Below are positions 9,145 to 17,541 of a stretch of DNA of 64,000 nt, one piece after another. The first letter of the stretch is position 1, and each line of letters opens with the position of its first letter. A program made the translations under genes and the position numbers. The notes under the pieces are model-generated. The model was not told the origin of the DNA, searched no databases, and saw nothing but the letters and a program-made list of their open reading frames with translations. The stretch is from Bacillota bacterium (lineage in GTDB: Bacteria; Bacillota; Clostridia; Lachnospirales; Lachnospiraceae). Location: contig JAEVYY010000009.1 in the NCBI GenBank assembly GCA_023392535.1, positions 310,001 to 374,000 of the forward strand, read 5' to 3'.

Positions 9145-10629
9145 CTATTCTATTTCACTTTGCTCAATTACTTCACCAGTCTCACAATTCACGTGATACC
9201 ATCCCATTGTCTGTGTTGCAAATACCGTCTTTTGATCTTGCTCATAATATATTCTATAACAGCCAAACAAATATTCTGCGTCCGTAACAGAATCATAAAA
9301 TAATTTCGTTTCTCCATATCTGTTATTTACTTCATCCCCCCATGGACGTTCCCACCTTGATAGCACCACTGATAGTTTTCCGTCATCATAGTTTTTTTCC
9401 TGTAAATCATTTGAAAAATATTTGTTTAGTACTATTTGGCATGCTTCTTCCATTGTAATTGTTTTTGATTCAATCCCCTGGTTTTGTGAAGTAGGAAGGT
9501 ATTCCATTACTTCTGCCATGCTATTCGTTATATGATTGCTATTCAGAAAATCACAGGCATCCCAATCTAGAATAAATTTTTGTTCTTTATTTTTATAACG
9601 ATACACCCTGACTTCTTCATACATCTGATCTGAGCTTGTTCCTACACTACTTAGATATTGATTAATAATGATAACATCTTTTAAACCATCACCATCGTAG
9701 TCTTTGAATCCAACTGCCTTTACTTTCTGAAAAAAAATCTTCTCCCTAATATTATTTTCTTCCATGCTGGGGAACTCAAAGATTGTTTTACCCTCTTTTA
9801 CCAATGCAAAAGTCACATCAGCAAACATACTCACACTAATATCTGGCTTATAAGTTGTAAAAGTAACATCCCCACATTCCTCCAAATGGAACGGGAACGT
9901 CTGATCTTCCATCACCCAAATATCTTTTGTATACGGGACATCTTTCCATTTATTGGAAATAAACCGATAATTATCTCCGTTTTTATTTATCTGCACTTCA
10001 CATCCGGATACCAGTCCTTCTTTTGCTGCAACTTCCAATTGATACTTATTTTCCCCTACTTGCCTTCCATTTACACAGGTAAATACTGTTCTATTTGTAT
10101 CTCCATTTTCCTTAATATAACAGTCATATTCGGATAAATATACCCATGAAAAGCTTTTCGTAACATCATCCATTTCAATTCCCATTTTTTTTTGCAAGAA
10201 TTCATCAATCTGTCGCTTCGTTAGTCTGATACAATCTGTTGTGATTTCTGAATTCCCAGTAGCCTTTAAATAAGCATTTGTTTCCATTTGAGTCATAGAC
10301 TCCCTTTGGATACCTGCTCCATTATATAATACTTGCTCCAAATCGACATTTTTGGGATCTGTATACTCTGATAATAAGAAACCATTATTATCGACCTGAT
10401 TGATTAGGTAGGTAAACTCCTGCAATTCTTCATTCGTAAGTTGTCTGCCGGCCTCTTCATTACCTTCTTGATCTAAGTTTACAGAATCGATTGACTGTCC
10501 AACTGATTCCATGTCTAAATACGTATCTACTTCCGCTTTTTTCAAACTATTCTGTTCATTTATGCTTGTGCAGGCAGATAATATTCCCGCTGACATAAAG
10601 AAACCAATCATTATTTTTAGTTTTTTCAT
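9145..10629 (-). CDS. Uncharacterised lipoprotein with an FG-GAP-like calcium loop
   Basis: This 494-residue protein begins with a lipoprotein signal (KKLKIMIGFFMSAGILSAC) with the lipidated cysteine at residue 20, so it should be anchored outside the membrane. A mostly polar region follows. Near residue 310 the loop DYDGDGLKDVIIINQ matches the D-x-D-G-D-G-x-x-D calcium-binding loop of FG-GAP/VCBS-like propellers. The C-terminal part (GWYHVNCETGEV) resembles a short two-stranded repeat domain. I do not recognise a named family. It lies 35 bases before the ZIP gene on the same strand, so co-transcription is possible, but the function is unknown. Confidence 0.75.
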   Translation of the reverse strand: MKKLKIMIGFFMSAGILSACTSINEQNSLKKAEVDTYLDMESVGQSIDSVNLDQEGNEEAGRQLTNEELQEFTYLINQVDNNGFLLSEYTDPKNVDLEQVLYNGAGIQRESMTQMETNAYLKATGNSEITTDCIRLTKRQIDEFLQKKMGIEMDDVTKSFSWVYLSEYDCYIKENGDTNRTVFTCVNGRQVGENKYQLEVAAKEGLVSGCEVQINKNGDNYRFISNKWKDVPYTKDIWVMEDQTFPFHLEECGDVTFTTYKPDISVSMFADVTFALVKEGKTIFEFPSMEENNIREKIFFQKVKAVGFKDYDGDGLKDVIIINQYLSSVGTSSDQMYEEVRVYRYKNKEQKFILDWDACDFLNSNHITNSMAEVMEYLPTSQNQGIESKTITMEEACQIVLNKYFSNDLQEKNYDDGKLSVVLSRWERPWGDEVNNRYGETKLFYDSVTDAEYLFGCYRIYYEQDQKTVFATQTMGWYHVNCETGEVIEQSEIE

Positions 10630-10764
10630 ATTTATTTTGCATATTCTCCCAACAATTTTCTTTTCAAATCATATCATCTTAATAACAAAAAATCAATTTT
10701 TGTTTTTCCCTTATAAACTCATATTTTACGATTAAATGGGCACTCTATAAATGGAGGTGATTAG

Positions 10765-11217
10765 ATGATAGTAAAGGATATTATGTCTACAGATGTTGCT
10801 TGGGTCTGTTCGGAAGATTCGGTTAAAAAAGCGGCTCAATTGATGAAACAGCATGATGTTGGTTCTATACCGGTTTGTAAGCAGGATTCCGTAATTGGTA
10901 TTGTCACAGACAGGGATATTGTATTACGATGTGTGGCAAGCGGACAGAATACAAACGAAGAACAAGTAAGTTCCATCATGTCTACCGATTGTACGTTTGG
11001 CACACCAGATATGAATGTTCGTGATGCAGCTCGAATTATGAGCGAAAAACAAATTCGCAGACTTCCCGTTGTAGAAAATAATAATTTGGTCGGTATGGTA
11101 GCCCTTGGGGATATTTCACAAGAATCTTCTACTCAGGATAATGCCGAAAAAGCACTAAAGAACATTTCGAAGCCATGTTCTTGTTCCTGTAAAAGTAATT
11201 CTCATACCAATCAATAA
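10765..11217 (+). CDS. CBS-domain pair protein
   Basis: This 150-residue protein is a tandem CBS pair. The first repeat spans about residues 5-60 (VKDIMSTDVAWVCSEDSV, GIVTDRDIVLR) and the second about 65-125 (SSIMSTDCTFGTPDMNVRDA, GMVALGDIS). Stand-alone CBS pairs bind adenosyl nucleotides and act as energy sensors for a partner protein, which is not identifiable here. The tail is unusual, with a CSCSC run after residue 135 that could bind a metal. The start has a strong GGAGGTG five bases upstream. It is monocistronic, with a terminator directly after it. Confidence 0.88.
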   Translation: MIVKDIMSTDVAWVCSEDSVKKAAQLMKQHDVGSIPVCKQDSVIGIVTDRDIVLRCVASGQNTNEEQVSSIMSTDCTFGTPDMNVRDAARIMSEKQIRRLPVVENNNLVGMVALGDISQESSTQDNAEKALKNISKPCSCSCKSNSHTNQ

Positions 11218-11220
11218 AAT

Positions 11221-11262
11221 TAAAATGAGCATAAAAGACAAATATCTCCTATGCTCATTTTA
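11221..11262. terminator. Bidirectional terminator between the CBS and thioredoxin genes
   Basis: Perfect 13-base arms (11221-11233 and 11250-11262, core AAAATGAGCATA) lie between two converging genes, with T-rich ends on both strands. Confidence 0.8.
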
Positions 11263-11277
11263 TGATTATTCATTTTG

Positions 11278-11586
11278 TTATTTTAACATATCCAATATCT
11301 CATTTTTAGACTTTACACCAACTGCTTTATGAGCTACTTCTCCATCCTTAAATACCATTAATGTAGGTATCGTCATAATCCCATATTTTGCCGCTAATGC
11401 ATTTTGCTCATCTACATTTACTTTACAGATTTTGGCATTTGTCACTTCATCTGCCAAAGCTTCTACCGTTGGGAGTAACATTTTACATGGACCACACCAA
11501 GCTGCCCAAAAATCAACGAGTACCGGTTTATCGGATTGTAATACCTCTTTTTCAAAATCATCTACTGTTATGTGTAATGCTGCCAT
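11278..11586 (-). CDS. trxA: Thioredoxin
   Basis: This 102-residue protein is a complete thioredoxin. The active site FWAAWCGPCK is at about residues 26-35 and the cis-proline motif IPTLMVF near 74-80. It reduces protein disulfides in the cytoplasm using electrons from thioredoxin reductase, whose gene is not in the window. AGGAGG lies seven bases before the ATG. A good promoter sits upstream at 11712-11740, so it is a single-gene unit. Confidence 0.95.
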   Translation of the reverse strand: MAALHITVDDFEKEVLQSDKPVLVDFWAAWCGPCKMLLPTVEALADEVTNAKICKVNVDEQNALAAKYGIMTIPTLMVFKDGEVAHKAVGVKSKNEILDMLK

Positions 11587-11711
11587 ATTGCATCCTCCTA
11601 TCTATCCTCTTCTTTTTCATTACTATGCACAAAATTCCTATTCTTATAACTAATTTTGAAAAAAAAATACATTTTTCGCCATTATATTGTGTGCAATTTT
11701 TTTATATATTC

Positions 11712-11740
11712 ATCTTACCAAATAGATTTTTGGATGTCAA
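11712..11740 (-). promoter_or_regulatory. Promoter of the thioredoxin gene
   Basis: On the minus strand a perfect TTGACA (11740-11735) and TAAGAT (11717-11712) are separated by 17 bases, about 125 bases upstream of trxA. A second TATAAT-like box lies nearer the gene, around 11680, but without a clear -35. Confidence 0.65.
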
Positions 11741-11782
11741 GAAGTTTTATATTTGAATATTAAAATGCAATTTGCGTATCTT

Positions 11783-12202
11783 TTAGCAATGTATCCCTTC
11801 GCACTCACATTGTTTCACTACTACCTTAAAAATATTTTGGTTCTTCAAATAACCACAAGCTGATAAGCCAGCTTTAATAACAGCATTCCAATTCTTTGCC
11901 GACAGATTATAGGTAGTATCATCATCCAGAACAACCGTACATGCATTTTTCATATTGCACTCTTCTGAAAAAGCTACTTTATACATATTCTTACGGCTGA
12001 TCGCCCCTATTTCTTCTAGTGTGTTTACTAACCGATAAACGGTCGCGATTCCTATCGTATGATCGATTTGAGAGGCTTTATAGTAAATTTCTTTACAACA
12101 GGAACATTCATTTTCCAGAATTACATCTATAATGAGCATTCTTTGCTTTGTTATCCTGCTTCCTCTTTCTTTCAAGATCTCTATTATTCTATCCTTTGTC
12201 AT
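11783..12202 (-). CDS. Cysteine-rich Fur-family regulator
   Basis: This 139-residue protein has the Fur DNA-binding domain (RITKQRMLIIDVILENE and GIATVYRLVNTLEEIGAI). The C-terminal half lacks the His-rich HHH segment and the paired CxxC of classical Fur. Instead it has nine cysteines in all, including a CSCC cluster near residue 36, EECNMKNAC, SAC and a terminal CECEGIHC. It may sense metal or redox state in a different way. ATG 12202 is preferred over the earlier ATG at 12238 because GAGGCGG precedes it and it leaves a 14-base gap after the FeoB-associated peptide gene. It is the last gene of the feoAAB operon, so it probably feeds back on iron uptake. Confidence 0.82.
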   Translation of the reverse strand: MTKDRIIEILKERGSRITKQRMLIIDVILENECSCCKEIYYKASQIDHTIGIATVYRLVNTLEEIGAISRKNMYKVAFSEECNMKNACTVVLDDDTTYNLSAKNWNAVIKAGLSACGYLKNQNIFKVVVKQCECEGIHC

Positions 12203-12216
12203 ATCCGCCTCGCAAT

Positions 12217-12354
12217 CTAGTGGCATCTTCCGCCGCAATGTTTACAATCATCACCGCAATGAATAGACTTTCCATTTTTCTTATCTCTTACCATGCTTGC
12301 TATGACCAATGCGATAATCAAGCATAAAATAATTCCTACAACAATAGTACCCAT
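12217..12354 (-). CDS. FeoB-associated Cys-rich membrane protein
   Basis: This is a 45-residue reading frame: one transmembrane helix (GTIVVGIILCLIIALVIAS), a short basic stretch (RDKKNGK), then a cysteine and histidine tail (HCGDDCKHCGGRCH). This matches the FeoB-associated Cys-rich membrane protein family, found after feoB in Firmicutes. The tail could bind ferrous iron or zinc at the transporter exit. GGAGG lies six bases before ATG 12354; an earlier in-frame ATG at 12360 abuts the same site and is less likely. It sits 27 bases after feoB and 14 bases before the Fur-like gene. Confidence 0.88.
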   Translation of the reverse strand: MGTIVVGIILCLIIALVIASMVRDKKNGKSIHCGDDCKHCGGRCH

Positions 12355-12381
12355 AAACATCCTCCCTTTCTGATAGATCAC

Positions 12382-14574
12382 TTACAACTTTACTGTTTTC
12401 AAGTCTTTGACCTGTAATTTTTGACTTATTTTATAAGGCCTGAATAATAAATAAATGAGAGCAATTATACATGCAAAGGCTGCTACTGTTCCAACCCCAA
12501 ATGCACCTGTGGTAAATAAGTTCCCGATTTGATAAATACACAAGGAAGCCACATATGCCAAACCTGTCTGATATCCGATTGCTGTCCAGAACCATTTTGC
12601 ATTATTCATTTCTCTTTTTATCGCTCCCATTGCTGCAAAGCAAGGGGCACAAAGAAGATTAAATACTAGGAACGAATAGGCGGCAACCGCAGTCATGCTG
12701 GAAGCAAGTGTTCCCCAAATTTCTGTACCATCTTCTGCTACTTCTGCAAATCCATATAAGATTCCAAACGTACCAACCACGTTTTCTTTCGCCACAAGTC
12801 CTGTGATTGCTGCCACTGCAGACTTCCAGTCCCCCCATCCTAAAGGAGCAAATATGGGTGCCATGATTCCTCCGATAGCTGCAAGAATACTTTCATTCAT
12901 ATCCTCAACCATGCCAAAGCTACCCTCTGTCCAGCCAAATCCTTGGGTAAACCATATAAAAATAGTAGAAAGCAATATGATTGTTCCTGCTTTTTTGATA
13001 AAGGAAAAACCGCGTTCCCACATACTTCTCATGACATTTCCAAAAGTCGGCCAATGATATGCCGGAAGTTCCATTACAAATGGTGCTGGATCACCTGCAA
13101 ACATTCTCGTTTTCTTTAATATAATACCAGATATGATAATTGCACCGATTCCAACAAAATAAGCACTTGGTGCGACCCACCACGCTCCATGAAACAGCGC
13201 ACCTGCAATTAATGCTATAATTGGTAGTTTTGCTCCACATGGAACAAATGTCGTTGTCATAATGGTCATTTTTCTATCACGATCGTTTTCAATCGTACGA
13301 GAAGCCATGATTCCAGGAACACCGCAGCCACTTCCAATCAGCATCGGTATAAATGATTTTCCCGATAGACCAAATTTGCGAAAAATCCGATCCATGATAA
13401 ATGCGACTCTGGCCATATAACCACATGCTTCTAAAAAAGCTAAAAAGATAAACAAAATTAACATTTGTGGCACAAATCCAAGTACAGCGCCAACACCGGC
13501 TACAATACCATCCAAAATCAGGCTCTGTAGCCATTCTGCACAACCAATACTGGTTAGAATTGATTCGATCATGACAGGGATACCCGGAATATCTAATCCA
13601 AATAAGCTCCATCCTTCGCCGAACACTCCATCATTAGCCCAATCAGTAGCCCAACCTCCTATTGTGGTCACAGAAACATAATATACAAGGAACATGATGG
13701 CTGCAAAGATAGGTAATGCCAACCACCTATTTGTCACAATCTTATCAATTTTGTCCGATACGCTTAACTGTCCTTTGTTCTTCTTAGTATAGCATTCTTT
13801 CATAATCGATGATATATATGTATATCTTTCATTTGTAATGATACTCTCTGTATCATCATCCATTTCTTTTTCGATTTGCATGATTTCTTCCGATACATCC
13901 GGAACCCGCTGTAGCTTGCCTTGAATTTTATCGTCACGTTCTAACAATTTTATTGCAAAGAATCTTTTTTGTTCTATCGGAACAGATGTGTCCAATTTTT
14001 CTTCAATAGAAGTCAACACTTCTTCGACCGCAAGTGAAAATTGATGAACTGGTGGTGTTTGCGCTTTTGCTTTTGCCAATAAGATCGCCTTTTGGATCGC
14101 TTCCTTAATGCCAGTTTCTTTCAGTGCTGAAATACGCACCACTTCACATCCCAAGTTCTTGCTTAGCTTCTCAATACGAATTTCATCGCCATTTTTCTCA
14201 ACAACATCCATCATATTTATCGCCATAATGACTGGTATGCCAAGCTCCATCAATTGCGTTGAAAGATATAGATTTCTTTCTATATTAGTCCCATCCACAA
14301 TATTCAGAATTACATCCGGACGTTCCCCAATCAGATAATTTCTAGCCACAACTTCTTCTAATGTATAAGGAGACAGAGAATAAATACCCGGTAAATCCAT
14401 GATAGAGACCGCTGTACTATCACCCATACCAAATTTTGTTCTTAATTTACCTTCCTTTTTTTCAACGGTAACGCCCGGCCAGTTTCCCACAAACTGATTC
14501 GATCCTGTCAAGGCATTAAATAATGTAGTTTTCCCACAGTTCGGATTTCCTGCTAGTGCAATTTTAAATGACAT
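12382..14574 (-). CDS. feoB: Ferrous iron transport protein B
   Basis: This 730-residue protein has an N-terminal GTPase domain (P-loop GNPNCGKTT at 9-17, DLPGIYSLSPY for G3, NMMD for G4), a helical linker and a membrane domain with the two Gate repeats and conserved cysteines (GSGCGVPGIMASR and FVPCGAKLPIIA). It imports Fe(II) across the cytoplasmic membrane. It is the third gene of a feoA-feoA-feoB-FeoB-associated-fur operon, the classic Firmicute order. The gap before it carries the palindrome GTTAG-N6-CTAAC. A second, distinct FeoB is encoded at 18340-20484. Confidence 0.96.
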   Translation of the reverse strand: MSFKIALAGNPNCGKTTLFNALTGSNQFVGNWPGVTVEKKEGKLRTKFGMGDSTAVSIMDLPGIYSLSPYTLEEVVARNYLIGERPDVILNIVDGTNIERNLYLSTQLMELGIPVIMAINMMDVVEKNGDEIRIEKLSKNLGCEVVRISALKETGIKEAIQKAILLAKAKAQTPPVHQFSLAVEEVLTSIEEKLDTSVPIEQKRFFAIKLLERDDKIQGKLQRVPDVSEEIMQIEKEMDDDTESIITNERYTYISSIMKECYTKKNKGQLSVSDKIDKIVTNRWLALPIFAAIMFLVYYVSVTTIGGWATDWANDGVFGEGWSLFGLDIPGIPVMIESILTSIGCAEWLQSLILDGIVAGVGAVLGFVPQMLILFIFLAFLEACGYMARVAFIMDRIFRKFGLSGKSFIPMLIGSGCGVPGIMASRTIENDRDRKMTIMTTTFVPCGAKLPIIALIAGALFHGAWWVAPSAYFVGIGAIIISGIILKKTRMFAGDPAPFVMELPAYHWPTFGNVMRSMWERGFSFIKKAGTIILLSTIFIWFTQGFGWTEGSFGMVEDMNESILAAIGGIMAPIFAPLGWGDWKSAVAAITGLVAKENVVGTFGILYGFAEVAEDGTEIWGTLASSMTAVAAYSFLVFNLLCAPCFAAMGAIKREMNNAKWFWTAIGYQTGLAYVASLCIYQIGNLFTTGAFGVGTVAAFACIIALIYLLFRPYKISQKLQVKDLKTVKL

Positions 14575-14646
14575 TTTTCGCTCCTCTTTTCTATATTTCT
14601 TTATCGTTATATACCAACACTTTATTGTTTTACTAATCTAATGTTT

Positions 14647-14662
14647 GTTAGTCAAACCTAAC
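14647..14662. promoter_or_regulatory. GTTAG-N6-CTAAC palindrome upstream of feoB
   Basis: Five-base perfect arms with a six-base spacer lie in the feoA-feoB gap. The same half-site and spacing occur over the -10 box of the feo promoter at 15197-15216, so this may be a second site for the same DtxR-like or Fur-like regulator. The arms are short, so chance is possible. Confidence 0.35.
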
Positions 14663-14677
14663 TTATAGTCAAAAAAA

Positions 14678-14899
14678 TTATTCCACTTCAATCATCTCCG
14701 CATCCGCTTTACGAAGTGATAGCTCATACCCTCTTACTGTAATTTCCACAGGATCTCCCAAAGGTGCCACTTTTCTCACAAAAATATCCGTTCCTTTTGT
14801 AATTCCCATATCCATAATTCTTCTCTTGATCGCACCTGTCCCGTTTAATTTCGTAACTTTAACCTGGACTCCACATTTGATTTCTCTTAAAGTCTTCAT
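14678..14899 (-). CDS. feoA: FeoA domain protein, second copy
   Basis: This 73-residue SH3-like protein carries the FeoA pattern: TGAIKRRIMDMGITKGTDI near 22-40, then VAPLGDPVEITVRGYELSLR. FeoA proteins bind the FeoB G-domain and are needed for ferrous iron transport. It lies between another feoA, 24 bases upstream, and feoB, 103 bases downstream. It is the more canonical of the two FeoA proteins here. Confidence 0.93.
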   Translation of the reverse strand: MKTLREIKCGVQVKVTKLNGTGAIKRRIMDMGITKGTDIFVRKVAPLGDPVEITVRGYELSLRKADAEMIEVE

Positions 14900-14923
14900 C
14901 TCATTTCTCTCCTACTTTTATTT

Positions 14924-15142
14924 TTAGACCATAATCTTATTTGCCATATCCTTATTGATAGCCACTCTGGATTCTTTTACATTAACAATCATATTCCCAC
15001 CAATCTCTGATATGACTGTCACACAGCCTCCTACCACAAAGCCGAGATTTTCTAAAAATTTTCTAGTTTCTTCCTTACCGCCAATTTTTTTAATTTGACC
15101 AGTTTCTCCTGTGTTAACCATTGTCAAAGGCATTATGCTCAT
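14924..15142 (-). CDS. feoA: FeoA domain protein, first copy
   Basis: This 72-residue protein has an SH3-like FeoA fold (MPLTMVNTGETGQIKKIGG, then FLENLGFVVGGCVTVISE and the ending ESRVAINKDMANKIMV). It opens the feo operon, directly downstream of the promoter with its Fur-like and DtxR-like boxes. Tandem FeoA proteins with one FeoB are frequent in clostridia, and the two copies presumably act together on FeoB. It has diverged well away from its neighbour (few identities), so this is not a recent duplication. Confidence 0.92.
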   Translation of the reverse strand: MSIMPLTMVNTGETGQIKKIGGKEETRKFLENLGFVVGGCVTVISEIGGNMIVNVKESRVAINKDMANKIMV

Positions 15143-15171
15143 CTTCTTTCTTTTTTATTTTAAGATTAAAT

Positions 15172-15230
15172 GATAATGACTTTCATTTACCTTTCATAGT
15201 TAGTATATTCTAACTAAAGTATAATGTCAA
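15172..15230 (-). promoter_or_regulatory. feo operon promoter with overlapping DtxR-like and Fur-like boxes
   Basis: On the minus strand TTGACA (15230-15225) and TATACT (15207-15202) are 17 bases apart, an excellent promoter. The palindrome TAGTTAG-N6-CTAACTA (15197-15216) covers the -10 box and resembles DtxR/IdeR-type operators. Just downstream, 15172-15190 (GATAATGACTTTCATTTAC) matches the 19-base Fur consensus at 14 positions by my count. Both sites sit where a bound repressor would block transcription of feoA-feoA-feoB. Confidence 0.72.
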
Positions 15231-15270
15231 TAACCTTTTCTCATTAAATATCAAAAAACGACTCCTTTTT

Positions 15271-16968
15271 TTATATGATCTCAATTGCATGTTGAAGGAC
15301 ATTATAGATTCCCCTAGGAGTGATTCTGATCTCTGGTATCACTGGCAGGGCCATAAAGGAAAGTGTAATAAAAGGATCCATATGTTCTGATATTCCCATT
15401 TCATGAGCCTTTTTTATTAAATTAGAAAGTACATGTTCCACATAGGTATGACCACGATCCGATATTAATCCCATTATCGGCAATTCTAACGTTCCTACTA
15501 TCTTTCCATGTTCCACAAGCGTATAACCACCTTGTGTACGGACTAACTCCCGTACTGCTATTTCCATATCTGCATCGTTGTCGCCAATCACAATAATATT
15601 ATGAGAGTCATGAGATACACTGGAAGCAATCGCTCCGTTCCTGATAGCAAATCCCTTCACAACTCCAACTCCAATTTTTCCCGTTTTTTTATGCCTTTCA
15701 ATAACCGCAATTTTTTTATAGATTTCATCTGCTACAAAAAAGTCATTTCCTGGTATTCTCACTCTGTGTTCTTTTGTTGTGATCTGCCCTTCTATCATCT
15801 GAATAACCGGAAATAAATCTTCGTTTCTTCTTAATGCAAAATCTTTTCTATTAAATTCCTTTATATGCACCGTATTTTTCAATGTGGCAGGACAAGGCTT
15901 TCTTTTCATGCTGTCTTTTGTAATTAAAATACCTTTATGATATACTTCTTTTATTACAAATTCTTTCAGATTTTCACAAACAAGTAAATCGGCCTGATAT
16001 CCCGGAGCAATTGCTCCTATATTCGTAAGACCGTAACATTGTGCTGCCTGAATGGTTGCCATCTGAATGGCTTTGATCGGTGCCATTCCCAATGCGACAG
16101 CTTTCCTTACATTATAATTAATATGACCTTCCTTCTTTATATCTTCTATATGTTTATCATCCGTACAAAAACAGAAGCCATTTGTACCAATACCGGTTCG
16201 TACAATTCCGCTTACAATGGCCTCCAAATTCTTAGCCGCACTTCCCTCCCGGATCAGAACTGTCATGCCCCTTCTTCTTTCCTGCATAGCGTAATCAAAG
16301 TCAATGCATTCATGGTCTGTTGAGATTCCCGCCAATACATATGCATTTAAATCAGCATCATTTAGAAATGGTGCATGCCCATCCAGTACTTTATTTTGAA
16401 ACATACGTAATTTAGCATGCATGTTTGCTTTTCCCGTGGTAACAGCTTTATAATCCATTACCTCGCCAAGGCCTAAAACCCTTCTATTTTTTAAATAGGG
16501 AGCCAGCTTTTCTGCTGTCAGCAGGCAACCATTATCGTCAATCTCTGTAGCAGGCACACAGGATGGTACCATTACAAAGACATTTGCGGGCACATCTTCC
16601 GTCTGTTCTAATATGTAATCGATTCCATCTTTCCCCGATACATTCGCCGATTCATGTGGATCCACAATAAAGGTAGTGGTTCCGCACATTGCCGCGTTAC
16701 CGATCAACTCAGGTGGTGTCACTAACGTGGATTCCAAATGCAGATGACTGTCTATAAATCCGGGACATACATAGTTACCCTTCACGTCGTGTTCGACCTT
16801 TCCCTTATAATTGCCGATTCCTACTATAATGCCCTCCACGATTGCAATATCTGCTTTTTGTATTTCTTCCGTAAAAACGTTAACCACATTTGCATTTTTT
16901 AATACTAAATCTGCTTTTTGTAATCCTCGTATCACATTTGCGCATTTTCTATACTGACTTAATTCCAT
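15271..16968 (-). CDS. ade: Adenine deaminase
   Basis: This 565-residue amidohydrolase converts adenine to hypoxanthine and ammonia in purine salvage. The metal-site motif PGFIDSHLHLESTLVTPPE (about 75-93), DPHESANV (about 112-119) and the C-terminal FITLSFMALPVIPEIRIT are characteristic of bacterial AdeC, and the length is normal. GAGGAG lies seven bases before the ATG. It has its own promoter (17034-17062), divergent from the DtxR-like gene, and seems monocistronic. I see no purine riboswitch in its short leader. Confidence 0.95.
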   Translation of the reverse strand: MELSQYRKCANVIRGLQKADLVLKNANVVNVFTEEIQKADIAIVEGIIVGIGNYKGKVEHDVKGNYVCPGFIDSHLHLESTLVTPPELIGNAAMCGTTTFIVDPHESANVSGKDGIDYILEQTEDVPANVFVMVPSCVPATEIDDNGCLLTAEKLAPYLKNRRVLGLGEVMDYKAVTTGKANMHAKLRMFQNKVLDGHAPFLNDADLNAYVLAGISTDHECIDFDYAMQERRRGMTVLIREGSAAKNLEAIVSGIVRTGIGTNGFCFCTDDKHIEDIKKEGHINYNVRKAVALGMAPIKAIQMATIQAAQCYGLTNIGAIAPGYQADLLVCENLKEFVIKEVYHKGILITKDSMKRKPCPATLKNTVHIKEFNRKDFALRRNEDLFPVIQMIEGQITTKEHRVRIPGNDFFVADEIYKKIAVIERHKKTGKIGVGVVKGFAIRNGAIASSVSHDSHNIIVIGDNDADMEIAVRELVRTQGGYTLVEHGKIVGTLELPIMGLISDRGHTYVEHVLSNLIKKAHEMGISEHMDPFITLSFMALPVIPEIRITPRGIYNVLQHAIEII

Positions 16969-17033
16969 GTGCCAACTCCTCTATTTCGCAAAGCCAAAAC
17001 TTATGAATTTTTATCCTGTTTTTAATTATTTGC

Positions 17034-17062
17034 AGTTTATCACTTGTATGAACAGGAGTCAA
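17034..17062 (-). promoter_or_regulatory. Promoter of adenine deaminase
   Basis: On the minus strand TTGACT (17062-17057) and TAAACT (17039-17034) have a 17-base spacer, about 66 bases upstream of the start codon. Confidence 0.55.
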
Positions 17063-17074
17063 TATTGTAATTAA

Positions 17075-17103
17075 TTGTGTTCCCTAATGTTGTATGCTAT
17101 ACT
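17075..17103 (+). promoter_or_regulatory. Promoter of the first DtxR-like gene
   Basis: TTGTGT (17075-17080) and TATACT (17098-17103) have a 17-base spacer, 34 bases upstream of the chosen start codon at 17138. The longest open frame would begin inside this promoter, which supports the shorter start. Confidence 0.55.
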
Positions 17104-17137
17104 AGTATTATTATTAATCAAAAAAGGGGCGTTTGTT

Positions 17138-17503
17138 ATGATCGTAAATGAATCCGCTGAAAATTACTTAGAAACAATTTTGGTTCTAAGTCATAGGCTT
17201 CCCGTTGTACGTTCCATCGATGTGGCGGTAGAACTGGATTTCAAAAAATCCAGCGTTAGTGTTGCAATGAAGCATTTGCGCGAAAATAATTACATCGTTG
17301 TATCGGATTCAGGATTTATCACCCTTACAGAAACTGGTAAGAAAATTGCAGAGAGTGTTTATGAAAGACATACGCTATTTTCTTCTTGGTTGATACAATT
17401 AGGTGTGGATCCAAAAATTGCAGCTGAGGATGCCTGTCGTATTGAACATGTCCTAAGTAGTGAAAGTTTTGAAGCCATCAAAACATACATTAGGAACAAT
17501 TGA
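17138..17503 (+). CDS. DtxR/MntR-family metalloregulator, short form
   Basis: This 121-residue protein has the N-terminal winged helix of the DtxR/MntR family (SAENYLETILVLSHR, then KSSVSVAMKHLRENNYIVV) and the metal-binding and dimerisation helices (VYERHTLFSSWLIQLGV, AEDACRIEHVLSSES). The SH3-like third domain is absent, as in MntR. It probably represses metal uptake genes when Mn(II) or Fe(II) is bound. ATG 17138 was chosen because AGGGG precedes it and the promoter covers the longer frame. It converges with a second family member and is close to both feo loci, which are likely targets. Confidence 0.88.
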   Translation: MIVNESAENYLETILVLSHRLPVVRSIDVAVELDFKKSSVSVAMKHLRENNYIVVSDSGFITLTETGKKIAESVYERHTLFSSWLIQLGVDPKIAAEDACRIEHVLSSESFEAIKTYIRNN

Positions 17504-17541
17504 TTCAAGGGTACAAAGCAAAAGGAACAGGATGATTACTA

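Noticed and set aside
8610..9287. A 225-codon open frame on the plus strand opposite the ZIP transporter gene
   Set aside because: It is the reverse frame of a well-supported ZIP gene, has no ribosome site, and its residues show no family pattern.
11388..11756. A 122-codon plus-strand frame opposite thioredoxin and its leader
   Set aside because: It runs through trxA in antisense and through an AT-rich promoter region; the Phe/Leu/Tyr-rich content is that of a chance frame.
16969..17137. Purine riboswitch before adenine deaminase
   Set aside because: The leader of about 60 bases is too short and lacks the conserved purine-riboswitch loop sequences.
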